Shown here in pieces: positions 1-11,015 of a stretch of 64,000 bases of DNA. A program made the translations under genes and the position numbers. The stretch's first letter is position 1, and the number at the start of each line of letters is the position of its first letter. Source of the stretch: Zea mays (Eukaryota; Streptophyta; Magnoliopsida; Poales; Poaceae); assembly GCF_902167145.1 (NCBI RefSeq), contig NC_050098.1, positions 82,066,207 to 82,130,206 of the forward strand. Reading direction: 5' to 3'. Below the pieces are notes generated by a model. The model was not told the DNA's origin and did not search any database. It saw nothing but the letters and a program-made list of their open reading frames with translations.

Positions 1-856
1 CATCTTTTCGCCTCATCGTTGGAGGAACGCAACTCCGCGGGAGTTGGTACCTTTCAGCCATCGTTCGGCTTCAAGGATTTTCATCATGCAGCCCGGCTGC
101 ACCCCTCCACCGGCGGTCACCCAAGATGGTGACCTCCAGCTTGATGGTGGGGGAAAGCGAGCCGGGCTGCGGCCTCTGCCCCTCCCTCAGCCTCAAGGAT
201 TTTCATCACCAGGGCTGGGGAGGGGAGTGTGCCGAGTCGAGGTCAGCCCCCGCGTGGGCGGCGGCCCGATCCTTCACTCAGTGATCGGAGGGAAGGGTGG
301 TCGTCGTCCGTGGCGCTGGCAGCTGCACCGTGCCTGGCTCTCGGACGCGAGTGGCTTCGGAGCCACTCGCGGCGCCGGCGTCCGCCACGGCAGCTTGAAG
401 AGGTTCTTCTGCCGGCGAGATAGCCAAGGCCGGCCACGGACCGACCTTCAACTCTACGGCCTTCTGCCCGTCCTTGCCTCACAAGTTTGGGCATGGGCGG
501 GGGCCTCCTAGCAGCAGCGCCCGCCGTGAGGTCAGTGCTGCCGCTGTTCGGCCCCCCGGAGCAGAAGTCGTCGCCGTCGCCGCTGCTGGAGCAGGTGACG
601 GCGCGCCGTTCGTCGGTCTTCTGTGGCTCCGCAGGCCTTCCCCCATGGAGTGGGGTTGTTCGTACCTGCGGAGGGGGAACCGGAGTTCCGTTTTTAATGG
701 CACTTTGAATGCCAGTGTCTTTGTTCATTGTGGCTGTCGAGGCCTGAACATGTATGTGATTTTGGCACGGAGCCGTGTTTTTTCCTCATTTTCAAGCACT
801 AAGACTCGCCTGTTGATTATCTGAACCGCTTCATCGAGCATGAGTCGCCCCATGTC

Positions 857-919
857 AAGGTGACGAGTGAGGTATCCGTATCCCGGAGGCGTAGGAATCC
901 CTCGGCTCGATCGGCCTTG
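857..919. repeat. Dispersed direct repeat, copy 1 of 3 (element X 3' region)
   Basis: Contains gtgaggtatccgtatcccgg followed by a conserved stretch ending in ctcg-rich sequence and gccttg. The same block recurs at 1463-1528 and 1677-1741 with a few substitutions. Confidence 0.8.
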
Positions 920-1462
920 TTGTTTGAGGCTCCTCTAGCTTAGTTAAAGAGACCCCTTGGCCGCTCTTCGATGAGCCGAGGCCAGGGGTAGCGATATCAG
1001 CACGAACAGAGGCGGAGTTGGCTCGAAAATGAAAACCTGGTTGGCCGGAGCCTAGCCGGGTTGTCCGTCAGCGGGACCGATGCCGGAGTTGATCAACCGA
1101 GGCCTCGGGCCGGGCTGGCGCCCTTGGAAGATGGTTGGTCGAGGCCCCTGGGCTAACCGGCCGAGCCGCCTGCTCGGGCCGGATTCCCGGAGAAGTCCCT
1201 GGACCGCGTCGCCGTCCGAGGCTGTGTCGGACCTCGCTGAAGGTGTCGTCGATGCCGAGGGTGCTACAGCCCCCTTCCAGCGTGAAGACCCGAGCCTGCA
1301 GGATCATATTGTCTTGTAGCGTGTGCCTTCTGCGGCCGCTGAGGCCAGAAAACACACCCTCGCTGCGTTGTAAAGCTGTGTCTCCTTTCCTCTTATTTCG
1401 AGCATCTGGACTTTTTTGTCGGTAACAGGGATGTTTGTGTGAGCGAGAGTTGCTTCTCGCGG

Positions 1463-1528
1463 AAGGTGATGAGTGAGGTATCCGTATCCCGGAGGCATGG
1501 GAGTCCCTCAGCTCGGTCGGCCTTGCCG
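1463..1528. repeat. Dispersed direct repeat, copy 2 of 3
   Basis: Same core as the copy at 857. It is preceded by a ctcgcggaaggtgatg-like lead-in also seen before copy 3 and followed by gcttacg as in copy 3, so copies 2 and 3 are the closest pair. They are spaced 214 bp apart. Confidence 0.8.
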
Positions 1529-1676
1529 CTTACGCGTACTTTCACCCGTCCATGAGGCCCTATCACCGATTCAGTCGAGAAGGCTCGAAGGACCGCTTCG
1601 GCAAAAGAGCTTCCGAACGTAAAGACTTGTTCGGTCCGCGGAATCACTTTATCCGAACGCGAGTTACTTATCGCAG

Positions 1677-1741
1677 AAGGTGATGAGTGAGGTATCCGTA
1701 TCCCGGAGGCGTAGGAGTCCCTCGGCTCGGTCAGCCTTGGC
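1677..1741. repeat. Dispersed direct repeat, copy 3 of 3
   Basis: Third copy of the gtgaggtatccgtatcccgg block, with the same lead-in and gcttacg tail as copy 2. Confidence 0.8.
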
Positions 1742-1969
1742 TGCTTACGTGTACTCCGTCGTTTTCAGGATCCGCTTTTCGAAGTAGTCAAAAAGCACGA
1801 AAGATATTCTGCTAGAAGAGATCTTTTTTCGAGGAAAATTTCGACGCAGAGGGGGTTCCCCCTCTTTTAGCCCACGAGGGAGGGTCGGGCTTTGCCGAGG
1901 CGAGGCCGACCCTTCCTTGATGACTAAACTTTGCGTGGGTGCGAGGTATATGAACAACTTGAAAACATC

Positions 1970-3475
1970 TTAAGGGTAGAAGCGACGTAGCTGTTGGATG
2001 TTCCAAGCGTTGCCGTAGATCTCGCCTTGATTGTTGGCCAGCTTGTACGTTCCGGGCTTCAGAACTTTGGCGATGACGAATGGCCCCTCCCAGGGGGGCG
2101 TGAGCTTGTGCCTCCCTCGGGCGTCTTGCCGCAGCCGAAGCACCAGGTCGCCCACCTGGAGGTCTCGGGGCCGGACCCCTCGGGCGTGGTAGCGTCGCAG
2201 GGACTGCTGGTACCGCGCCGAGTGTAGTAAGGCCTTGTCCCGAGCCTCTTCCAGCTGGTCCAGCGATTCTTCTCGGCTAGCTTGGTTGCTTTGATCGTTG
2301 TAGGCCCTCGTCCTCGGGGAGCCGTATTCCAGGTCAGTGGGCAAGATGGCCTCGGCCCCGTAGACCAGGAAGAACGGCGTGAAACCCGTGGCTCGGCTCG
2401 GCGTTGTCCTCAGGCTCCAGACCACCGTGGGGAGTTCCTTCATCCATCGCTTGCCGAACTTGTTGAGGTCGTTGTAAATCCGGGGCTTGAGCCCTTGTAG
2501 AATCATGCCGTTGACACGCTCTACTTGCCCATTCGACATGGGATGAGCCACGGCGGCCCAGTCCACCCGGATGTGGTGATCCTCGCAAAAATCCAAGAAT
2601 TTTTTGCCGGTGAACTGGGTACCGTTGTCGGTGATGATGGAGTTTGGGACCCCGAAGCGATGGATGATGTTGGTGAACATCGCCACCGCCTGCTCGGACC
2701 TGATGCTGTTTAGGGGTCGGACCTCGATCCACTTGGAGAATTTGTCGATGGCGACCAGCAGGTGCGTGTAGCCCCCGGGCGCCTTCTGCAAGGGACCGAC
2801 GAGGTCCAGACCCCACACAGCAAAGGGCCAGGTGATGGGTATCGTCTGCAGAGCCTGAGCGGGCAGGTGGGTCTGCTTTGCATAGAATTGGCACCCTTCG
2901 CAGGTGCGGACAATTCTAGTGGCGTCAGCCACCGCCGTTGGCCAGTAGAAGCCTTGCCGGAAAGCATTCCCGACAAGGACTTGAGGCGCTGCATGATGGC
3001 CGCAAGCCCCCGAGTGTATTTCTTGCAGGAGTTCCTGACCTTCGGCGATGGAGATGCATCGCTGGAGGATGCCCGAGGGGCTGCGGTGGTAGAGCTCCTC
3101 CTCATCGCCCAGCAAGACGAACGACTTTGCGCGTCGCGCTACCCGCCGAGCCTCGGCTTGGTCGAGGGGTAGCTCTCCTTGGCGGAGATACTGCAGGTAC
3201 GGGGTCTGCCAATTTCGATCAGGCGTGGCCCCGTTCTGCTCCTCCTCGACGTGCAGTGCCTCGCCCTCGGGGGCCGAGGGTACCTCGGGCTGAACCGAGG
3301 ACGCCTCGGGCTGAGCCGAGGGTACCTCGGGCTGGGCCGAGGTTGCCTCGGGCTCGGGCGCGTCGTTGATCTTGACGGAGGGTTGATGCAGATCCTGGGA
3401 GAAGACGTCCGGGGGAACCGTCGTTCGCCCCGAGGCTATTTTTGCCAGCTCGTCCGCAGTCTTGTTGTAGCCCGA
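1970..3475 (-). pseudogene. Element X pol remnant: RNase H tail plus integrase
   Basis: One open frame read from about 3475 down to the stop at 1970. It starts with the end of an RNase H domain (TADELAKIAS), then a hydrophilic linker with repeated SAQPE units, then integrase. The integrase has the HHCC zinc region (HSGACGHH ... CEGC) and the DDE residues in context: D in GLDLVGP, D in TDNGTQF, E in GQVERVNG. The C-terminal part (GDLVLRLR ... WEGPFVI) is the usual Ty3/gypsy integrase tail. The integrase itself looks intact. It lacks its upstream RT because an internal deletion joins the RNase H tail to the protease, so it cannot be expressed as a normal polyprotein. Confidence 0.92.
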
Positions 3476-3776
3476 GGGGCTGGACGCGCTTCCCAGGAAT
3501 GATCCCGTGGAAGGGCGCAGCGCCTGCTCGGACGGAGGACAGATCGACGCGCAGGAGCCTGAGGGTCTCGGCGTAGATGATGTTGAGGCAGCTGCCCCCG
3601 TCCATCAGGACCTTGGTGAGCCTGACGTCGCCGACGATGGGGTCGACGACGAGCGGGTATTTCCCCGGGCTCGGCACGTGGTCGGGGTGGTCATCTTGGT
3701 CGAAGGTGATGGGCTTGTCGGACCAGTCTAGGTAGACTGGCGCCGCCACCTTCACCGAGTAGACCTCCCGGCGCTC
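3476..3776 (-). pseudogene. Element X aspartic protease, truncated
   Basis: The frame carries the retroviral-type aspartic protease core VLMDGGSCLNIIY and continues to GIIPGKRVQPLG, where family members normally go on through the rest of the protease. Here it runs into RNase H sequence in another frame at about 3471-3480. The adjoining gag frame ends in a stop near 3777, one substitution away from a glutamine codon. The catalytic Asp-Gly is present, but the second half of the domain is gone, so the enzyme is not functional. Confidence 0.85.
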
Positions 3777-4175
3777 TTACTTGCTATGCCGAGCCGAGGC
3801 ATTCGCCGCATGCCCATCGTAGATCATGAAGCAGTCGCGGACCTCGGGGAACTCTCCTGCTTGGTGATCTTCCTTTTTGTCGTCGTCGCGGGCCCTGCCA
3901 CCCTTCGCGGGTGACCCGGTCCTGTGGAAGTGGCGCCGAAGCATGACGCACTCCTCGAGGGTGTGCTTGACGGGCCCCTGATGATAGGGGCACGGCTCCT
4001 TGAGCATCTTGTCGAAGAGGTTAGCACCTCCGGGGGGCTTCCGAGGGTTCTTGTACTCGGCGGCGGCGACAAGGTCCGCGTCGGCGGCGTCACGTTTCGC
4101 TTGCGACTTCTTCTTGCCTTTCTTCTTGGCGCCGCGCGGAGTAGACGCCTCGGGAGCCACTTCCGATGGGCGGCC
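3777..4175 (-). pseudogene. Element X gag C-terminal, nucleocapsid-like part
   Basis: A lysine-rich segment (KKKGKKKSQAKR) is followed by a Cys/His cluster spaced C-x2-H-x5-H-x4-C (CPYHQGPVKHTLEEC), the variant zinc knuckle seen in Tat-type Gag proteins. The part ends in a basic/acidic tail. It is separated from the capsid part only by a TAG that replaces a probable CAG at about 4176, so it belongs to one gag gene broken by a nonsense change. Confidence 0.8.
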
Positions 4176-4943
4176 CTAGGGCTGCTTGTCCTTTCGGAAG
4201 ATAGCCTCGACCGCCTCCTGGCCAGAGGCGAACTTGGTGGCGATGTCCATCAGCTCGCTTGCCCTGGTGGGGGTCTTGCGACCCAACTTACTCACCAGGT
4301 CGCGGCAGGTGGTGCCGGCAAGGAACGCGCCGATGACATCCGAGTCGGTGATGTTGGGCAGCTCGGTGCGCTGCTTCGAGAATCGCCGGATGTAGTCCCG
4401 AAGAGACTCTCCTGGCTGTTGCCGGCAGCTTCGGAGGTCCCAGGATATCCCGAGGCGCACGTACGTGCCCTGGAAATTGCCGGCGAAGGCTTGGACCAAG
4501 TCATCCCAGTTGGAGATCTGCCCCGGAGGCAGGTGCTCCAACCAGGCGCGAGCAGTGTCGGAGAGGAACAGGGGGAGGTTGCGGATGATGAGGTTGTCGT
4601 CGTCCGTTCCACCTAGTTGGCAGGCCAGGCGGTAGTCTGCGAGCCACAGTTCTGGTCTCGTTTCCCCCGAGTACTTTGTGATAGTAGTCGGGGGTCGGAA
4701 CCGGGTCGGGAACGACGCCCGTCGGATGGCCCGACTGAAGGCCTGCGGACCGGGTGGTTCGGGCGAGGGACTCCGATCCTCCCCGCTGTCGTAGCGTCCC
4801 CCACGCCTGGGGTGGTAGCCTCGGCGCACCCTTTCGTCGAGGTGGGCCCGACGGTCGCGACGATGGTGCTCGTTGCCGAGGTGGCCCGGGGCCGCAGGCG
4901 CGGTGTTGCGCGTGCGCCCGGTGTAGACCGAGGCTTCCCGCAT
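4176..4943 (-). pseudogene. Element X gag core (capsid domain)
   Basis: Gives a typical retrotransposon Gag capsid region: TKYSGETRPELWLADYRLA, then ARAWLEHLPPG, then ESLRDYIRRFSKQR, the diagnostic order of the retrotrans_gag domain that builds virus-like particles. The N-terminal third is arginine-rich. The upstream gag leader (5133-6290) is in another frame, so at least one frameshift lies near 4950-5130. Confidence 0.88.
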
Positions 4944-5132
4944 GAATCGGGAAGTCGCGGCATGAAGTTCCGAGGGGTATCCCTGCCTTCGGGAGGCAGT
5001 GCTCTCGGCCCGTCGGACCGCAGCGCCTTCCAGGAGATTCTTGAGCTCTCCCTAGATTCGCCGACCCTCGGTGGTTGATGGCTCTAGCATTGCGCGGAGG
5101 AGCATCGCTGTGGCTGCCAGGTTCTGACCGAC

Positions 5133-6290
5133 CTAGCTGGACGCGGGTGGCGGCCTGACCCTGACGTCGTTGGCGACGCGGTGCTGGAGACCCTGGGGCA
5201 GGTGACGTATTTCTCCGGCTGGGGGTTGGCCTGCCCATACCTGCCCGACATCCTGGCGGATCGACTCAAGCGCTCCTGCTCCCTCGTCGAGCCTGGCCTG
5301 CGCCCCGCGAACTTGCTCGAGCTGTGGGTCGTGACCCCCCGCCGGAATGGGGACCACAGCTAGCTCCCGCGGGATGTCAGCGCGAGGCACCGGCCTAGGG
5401 AGATCATCGTCCTCCGGCATGCCAAGATGGTTGCCTTCGGAGGGATCCCCTAGCTCGACGTGGAAACATTCGCGGCTTGGGCCGCAGTCCTTGTCGTCAA
5501 GGCTGCGGCTACCGTCGGAACAGTCGGAGAGGCAGTAGTCACATGCGGTCATAAAGTCCCGCATGGCACTGGGGTTGCCAAATCCAGAGAAATCCCAACA
5601 GATGCTGGGATCGTCATCTTCCTCGAACCCAGAGGGCCCGTAGGTCGAGACGTCCGTCAATCGGTCCCAAGGCGACCGCATACGAAACCCCAGAGGGGTT
5701 GCACTCGCCTCAACGAGAGCGCCCGCCAAAGCAAGGTCGCTAGGCGGGTTGAGGCCGAGTCGAAATGATGTAGGATGGGAATCAGTCGGTACCTTTTGGT
5801 CGACGAGGAGCGACATAGTCACATCGGGGACTGATTGCACCGTCGTCCCAGGTACGAGGGCGACGTCCTGCAAGCTCTCCGCGAGCGCGCTGGCGTCGTC
5901 CACTTGCTCGGGATTGGTGTGTCGCGGGGGGACGGCGCTCGCCTTCGTCTCAAACGCGAGGTCGACGCCTGACGCGTCCCCCGTTGGGGCACTGGGGACG
6001 TCGATTCGCTCGACAGCCGACGAAGCGCGGCCTCCCGCTTGGCCTTGGTTGCCCCGCCTCCTCCTCCGTTGGCGGGGGAGAGGACGAGGCGAGCTCGAAT
6101 GTTGTTCTTCCACCACGCGGGGAAGATGTCGTCGATTCCGCCGCCGGCGGGCGGGTTGTCGGCCGCCATTGCCGTTGTCGCGCGGCGGTGGAAGGAGTAT
6201 CATGTCGTAGCTGCCGTCCAAGGACATGAACTCAAGACTCCCGAAACGGAGCACCGTCCCGGGCCGGAGAGGTTGCTGGAGACTGCCCAT
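5133..6290 (-). pseudogene. Element X gag leader ORF, no recognised domain
   Basis: An open frame of 385 codons starts about 50 bp downstream of the primer-binding site and leads towards the gag core. It has a basic arginine-rich N-terminal part (residues about 45-85) and an acidic middle with DDDPS and EDDDLP segments. I recognise no enzymatic domain. Its place at the 5' end of the internal region makes it the N-terminal part of gag or a separate leader protein. The frame is lost before the capsid domain begins, so this copy is broken. Confidence 0.65.
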
Positions 6291-6337
6291 CTGGAGCTTG
6301 ACGGGAAGCTGTTCGTCAGCACGCAGCGGGCCCCTAC

Positions 6338-6348
6338 CTGGCGCGCCA
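6338..6348 (-). other. Element X primer-binding site
   Basis: On the - strand the bases just inside the 5' LTR read tggcgcgccag followed by gtagggg. This is the tRNA-complementary start used by many plant Ty3/gypsy elements. It lies 2 bp from the LTR end at 6351 and fixes the element's orientation. Confidence 0.85.
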
Positions 6349-6350
6349 AC

Positions 6351-8079
6351 TGTCGGCGTTTCGAGACCGGGGGTCCCTAAGCCGACGAGTGAGTGTGCCG
6401 CGTGCCCCAGCCCAGATGGGTCGAGCGCGTGGGCGAGCGCGAAGGGGGGAAAGCGAGGTGGCCGAAGACGGGCGTGAGAGAGGTGGAAATCCCGCGGCCT
6501 TCGTGTTCGTCCCGCGCCCAGGTCGGGTGCGCTTGCAGTAGGGGGTTACAAGCGTCCACGCGGGTGAGGGAAGCGAGCGGCCCCAAGAGAGCGCCTGTCC
6601 CGTCCTCGTCCCCGCGCGGCCAACCTTCTCTAAGAAGGCCCTGGTCCTTCCTTTTATAGGCGTAAGGAGAGGATCCAGGTGTACAATGGGGGTGTAGCAG
6701 AGTGCTACGTGTCTAGCGGGGGGAGAGCTAGCGCCCTAAGTACATGCCAATGTGGCAGCCGGAGAGATCTTGGCACCCTGCTGGTGTGATGTCGTGGCTG
6801 TCGGAGGAGCAACGGAGCCTGGCGGAGGGACAGCTGTCGGAGCGGTTGAGTCCTTGCTGATGTCCCCCTGCTTTCGTAAGGGAGCTGAGAGCCGCCGTCG
6901 TCATAGGGCTTGCGGGGCGCCATCATTGCCTATCTGGCGGAGCTAGCCAGATGGGACACCGGTCTTGTTCTCTGCGGCCCGAGTCGGCTCGGGGTAGGGT
7001 GATGATGGCGCTTCCTGTTGACGTGGCGGGCCTGTGCCCTAGGTCGGGCGACGTGGAGGCTCCTCCGAAGCCGAGGTCGAGTCTGTCTTCCATGGTCGAG
7101 GCCGAGCCCGAACCCCTGGGTCGGGCGAGGCGGAGGTCGTTCGGCAGAGGCTAGGGCGGAGTCCGAGCCCTGGGGTCGGGCGAAGTGGAGTTCGTCGTCT
7201 TCTGGGGCTGAGCCCGAGTCCGAGCCCTAGGTCGGGCGGAGCGGAGTTCGCCGTCTTCCGGGGCTTAGCCCGAGTCCGAGCCCTGGGTCGGGCGGAGCGG
7301 AGTTCGCCGTCTTCCGGGGCTTAGCCCGAGTCCGAGCCCTGGGTCGGGCGGAGCGGAGTTCGCCGTCTTCCGGGGCTTAGCCCGAGTCCGAGCCCTGGGT
7401 CGGGCGGAGTGGAGTTCGCCGTCTTCCGGGGCTTAGCCCGAGTCCGAGCCCTGGGTCGGGCGGAGCGGAGTTCGCCGTCTTCCGGGGCCTAGCCCGAGTC
7501 CGAGCCCTGGGTCGGGCGGAGCGGAGTTCGCCGTCTTCCGGGGCTTAGCCCGAGTCCGAGCCCTGGGTCGGGCGGAGCGGAGTTTCCTATGGCGCCTTTG
7601 GCAGGGCCTGACTGCCTGTCAGTCTCACTCTGTCAAGTGGCACTGCAGTCGGAGTGGCGCAGGCGGCGCTGTCCTTCTGTCAGACCGGTCAGTGGAGCGG
7701 CGAAGTGACGGCGGTCACTTCGGCTCTGCCGGGGGGCGCGCGTCAGGATAAAGGTGTCAGGCTACCTTTGCGTTAAATGCTCCTGCGACTCGGTCGGTCG
7801 GCGCGGCGATTTAGTCAGGGTTGCTTCTTAGCGAAGGCAAGGCCTCGGGCGAGCCGGAGATGTGTCCACCGTTAAAGGGGGGCCTCGGGCGAGACGGAAA
7901 TCCCTCGGGGTCGGCTACCCTTGCCCGAGGCTAGGCTCGGGCGAGGCGTGATCGAGTCGCTCGTATGGACTGATCCCTGACTTAATTGCACCCATAAGGC
8001 CTTTGCAGCTTTATGCTGATGGGGGTTACCAACTGAGAATTAGGCGTCTAGAGGGTACCCCTAATTATGGTCCCCGACA
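6351..8079 (-). repeat. Element X 5' LTR (1729 bp)
   Basis: Bounded by tgtcgg at 6351 and ccgaca at 8079, a perfect 6-bp terminal inverted repeat. It is flanked inside by the primer-binding site and outside by element A's RT sequence. It holds a 56-bp minisatellite and GC-rich tracts with repeated cctcgggcgag-like words. The matching 3' LTR is outside the window, so age cannot be estimated here. Confidence 0.92.
7195..7586. repeat. 56-bp minisatellite in the X LTR, about 7 copies
   Basis: The block containing cccgagtccgagccctgggt recurs with cccgag at 7213, 7269, 7325, 7381, 7437, 7493 and 7549, exactly 56 bp apart. Units differ by only a few substitutions. More degenerate related units lie just upstream (about 7090-7190). 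Confidence 0.95.
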
Positions 8080-8084
8080 ATATT
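8080..8084. other. Candidate target-site duplication of element X
   Basis: The 5 bp atatt directly follow the LTR end. They also form the first codons of element A's RT motif, as expected for the original target. The second copy would be left of the window. Confidence 0.6.
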
Positions 8085-10422
8085 CATTGACGATATCTTA
8101 ATATACTCCAAGAATGAAGAGGAGCATGCTCGATATTTGCGGATCGTATTAACGCGCTTAAGGGAACACCAGTTATATGCTAAGTTCAGTAAGTGCGCGT
8201 TCTGGCTAGAGGAGATCCAATTTTTGGGACATGTATTATCTGCCAAGGGGATTGCGGTGGATCCCAGCAAAGTCAAGGATATTTTGGAGTGGAAACCCCC
8301 AACCACTGTACATCAAGTCTGAAGTTTCCTTGGACTGGCTGGTTACTACCGCCGATTCATTCCGGATTTTTCCAAGCTTGTGAAACCAATCACAAGTTTA
8401 TTGAAGAATGATACCAAATTTAATTGGTCTTCAAAATGTAATGAAGCCTTTGAGCAGCTGAAAGTATTATTGACCACTGCTCCGGTATTGGCTCAACTGG
8501 ACATTGAAAAGCCCTTTGATGTGTATTGTGACGCATCAGGCAGTGGTCTCGGCTGTGTTCTAATGCAAGAAGGCCGAGTAATAGCTTATGCCTCAAGGCA
8601 GTTGCGTCGCCATGAGGAACATTATCCAACTCATGACCTGGAGTTAGCTGCTGTGGTTCATGCCCTAAAAATATGGCATCATTATCTGTTGGGAAATATC
8701 TGTCACATTTATACAGATCATAAAAGTTTAAAGTATATCTTTACCCAGTCAGAGCTTAATATGAGACAAAGGAGATGGCTTGAGCTGATCAAGGATTATG
8801 AATTAGAGATTCACTATCACCCAGGCAAAGCTAATGTAGTGGCAGATGCGTTAAGTCACATGGCTTCCTGCCATTGTCTGACGATGAAGACTTCTGACAT
8901 TACGTTATGCCAAAAAATGGAGAAGTTGAACCTGGGAATGATTCATCATGGAACTTCAAATCACTTGAAGCTTGAGTCAGTCCTTCTGCAAACAATAATT
9001 GACACACAAAGAAATGATGAGGGAATGAAACACATTCATGAGAAAATAGAGGCCGGTAAAGCCAACTGCTTCATAAGAGATGATCAAGGGGTTGTATGGT
9101 TCAACAACCGCATAGTTGTGCTTAAGAATGAGGAGATCCGCCAGCAAATTCTAGATGAAGCACATCTTAATCGCTAGTCTATTCATCCCGGAAGCACTAA
9201 GATGTATCATGATCTAAAACAACATTATTGGTGGACAAAGATGAAGATTGAAATCGCACGATATGTGGCAAGATGTGACACTTGTAGACGTGTCAAGGCC
9301 ATACACATGAAAGCTGCTGGTCCATTACAATCTCTACCTATACCAACATGGAAATGGGAGGATATAAGTATGGACTTTATTGTGGGATTGCCCAGGACCG
9401 CAAAATGGTATGATTCTATTTGGGTTATAGTTAATCGACTTACCAAGATAGCCCATTTTCTGCCAGTCAAGACGGATCACCCGGTTGCTGTCTATGCCCA
9501 ATTATACATTGCTCGTATTCTTAGTCTGCATGGGGTTCCAAAGACTATAGTGTCGGATCGTGGACCGCAATTTGTAGCCAAATTTTGGGAAGTACTTCAT
9601 AAATCCCTGGGTACTAAGTTGCTTCATAGTTCGGCCTACCATCCCCAAACCAGTGGGCAGACTGAGAGGGTAAATCAGATACTTGAAGATATGTTGTGAG
9701 CATGTATTTTGGAATTCTCACAGAAATGGGATGATTGTTTACCATTAGCGGAGTTCTCATATAATAATAGCCATCAAGAGAGCATCAAAATGGCACCCTT
9801 TGAAGCCTTATATGGACGACGGTGTCGTACTCCGTGAAACTGGTCTGAACCAGGTGAAAGAAATTTTTTCAGGCCTGATATGGTAAAGGAGACAGAAGAG
9901 AAAGTTCAACGAATAATCCATAATTTAAAGAAAGCCCAAGCCCGACAGAAGAGTTACGCATACAAACGCATGATACCCTTGTACATTCTAGTTGGAGATT
10001 ATGTCTACCTAAAAGTTTCACCAATGAAGGGTGTATCACGTTTCGGGGTAAAAGGGAAGCTTGCACCCCGGTACATTGGTCCTTTTCCTGATCTTGAACA
10101 GTGTAGACCTGTAGCATACCAACTTTAGTTACCCGAAACATTGTCTGTTGTGCATAATGTGTTCCACGTGTCTGAATTGAAGAAGTGTCTTCGGGTTCCT
10201 GATCGAACCATTGAAGTAACGGATGTTGCCTTATAACTAGACTTGACATATTCAGAACATCCTATTCAAGTCTTGGATCAAAAGGACAGAATTACCCGAA
10301 GGAAAACTCTCAAGTTTTACAAGATACAGTGGAACAAACACACGGAAGATGAAGCTACTTGCGAAAGTCAAGACTTTTTAGACAAGAATTTTCCAGAGTT
10401 TTTAGCTTCGTGTAAATTGTAA
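8080..10422 (+). pseudogene. Element A pol remnant: RT (from catalytic motif), RNase H, integrase, chromodomain-like tail
   Basis: One frame from 8080 to the stop at 10420-10422 shows no frameshift but six in-frame stops at 8320, 9175, 9697, 9835, 10126 and 10234. It opens at the RT catalytic motif ([11 protein letters not shown]), then has [17 protein letters not shown], RNase H ([10 protein letters not shown] ... ADALSH), the integrase zinc region (HPGSTKMYHDL ... CDTC), integrase DDE contexts (MDFIVGLP, SDRGPQF, GQTERVNQ) and a tail resembling a chromodomain (IQWNKHTEDEATCE). Several stops fit C-to-T changes of Arg or Gln codons. The N-terminal half is beyond element X. Confidence 0.93.
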
Positions 10423-10539
10423 AGTGTGTGCATTTGTTGTAATAGAGGAATGAACCCCAAACCACCCCTACCTTGTACCAAAAATAAGGAAATAAAGATG
10501 TGTCACGTTTCCTTTTCCATTACTTGCACTACAGGAAAC

Positions 10540-11015
10540 TGGTTAAAGAACGTGGGTGAAAAACCGTCGAACTTAATGTAATAAGCCGTCGAACTTACCG
10601 TAAGAACGTGGGTTTACCGACGAATATAGCTGACGACGATTTTTGGACGAACTTAGAGAAGTAAGTTCGACGGCCCCGTCGAACTTAACATTAAGAACGT
10701 GGGTACCGTCGAACTTAACATTAAGAACGTGGGTACCGTCGAACTTAACATTAAGAACGTGCGTTTTTAAGTTCGACGGGGGCCGTCGAATTTATTCACA
10801 TAAGTTCGGCGGCACCCATGTTCTTAAGGTTAAGTTCGACGGGGACACGTGGCCGTCGAACTTATGTGTCCTGCGTGCAGCTGCGAGGACTACACAATAA
10901 GTTCGACGGTACCCACGTTCTTAACCTTAAGAACGTGGGTACCCACGTTCTTAACCCTGCGTGCATCTGCAAGGACTGCACAATAAGTTCGACGATACCC
11001 ACGTTCTTAACCATT
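10540..11015. repeat. CACTA-1 left subterminal motif array
   Basis: Many copies in both orientations of aagaacgtgggt and of ccgtcgaactta (with complements acccacgttctt and taagttcgacgg). Some are directly abutted head to head, giving a perfect palindrome around ggtacc near 10938. Such subterminal repeats are transposase (TNPA-type) binding sites in CACTA elements. Confidence 0.85.

Larger units (their letters stand above)
1..1969 (-). other. 3' noncoding region of element X
   Basis: Between the integrase stop and the unseen 3' LTR lie about 2 kb without a convincing long ORF. The region is GC-rich at the left and holds three dispersed copies of a roughly 63-bp segment. Several open frames of 60-160 codons on both strands overlap each other and show no domain I recognise; I read them as chance ORFs in GC-rich DNA. 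Its long length is in keeping with Tat-type elements. Confidence 0.6.
1..8079 (-). mobile_element. Element X: Tat-type Ty3/gypsy LTR retrotransposon, partial
   Basis: Read on the - strand the order is 5' LTR (6351-8079), primer-binding site, gag, protease, a short RNase H remnant, integrase and a 3' noncoding region that reaches base 1. The 3' LTR is outside the window. The order PR-(RT-RH)-IN and the gag core are those of Ty3/gypsy elements; the sequence style matches Tat-clade elements of maize, though I cannot fix a family name. RT and most of RNase H are deleted. It is inserted in the RT of element A, with candidate target duplication atatt at 8080-8084; the partner copy is off-window. 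Confidence 0.88.

Noticed and set aside
243..728. Arg/Pro-rich frames at the left edge as a separate gene
   Set aside because: They overlap frames on the other strand and belong to the GC-rich noncoding 3' region of element X.
7195..7586. Regular 56-bp repeats could suggest a CRISPR array
   Set aside because: Units are contiguous with no unique spacers, lie in a plant LTR, and no cas genes exist.
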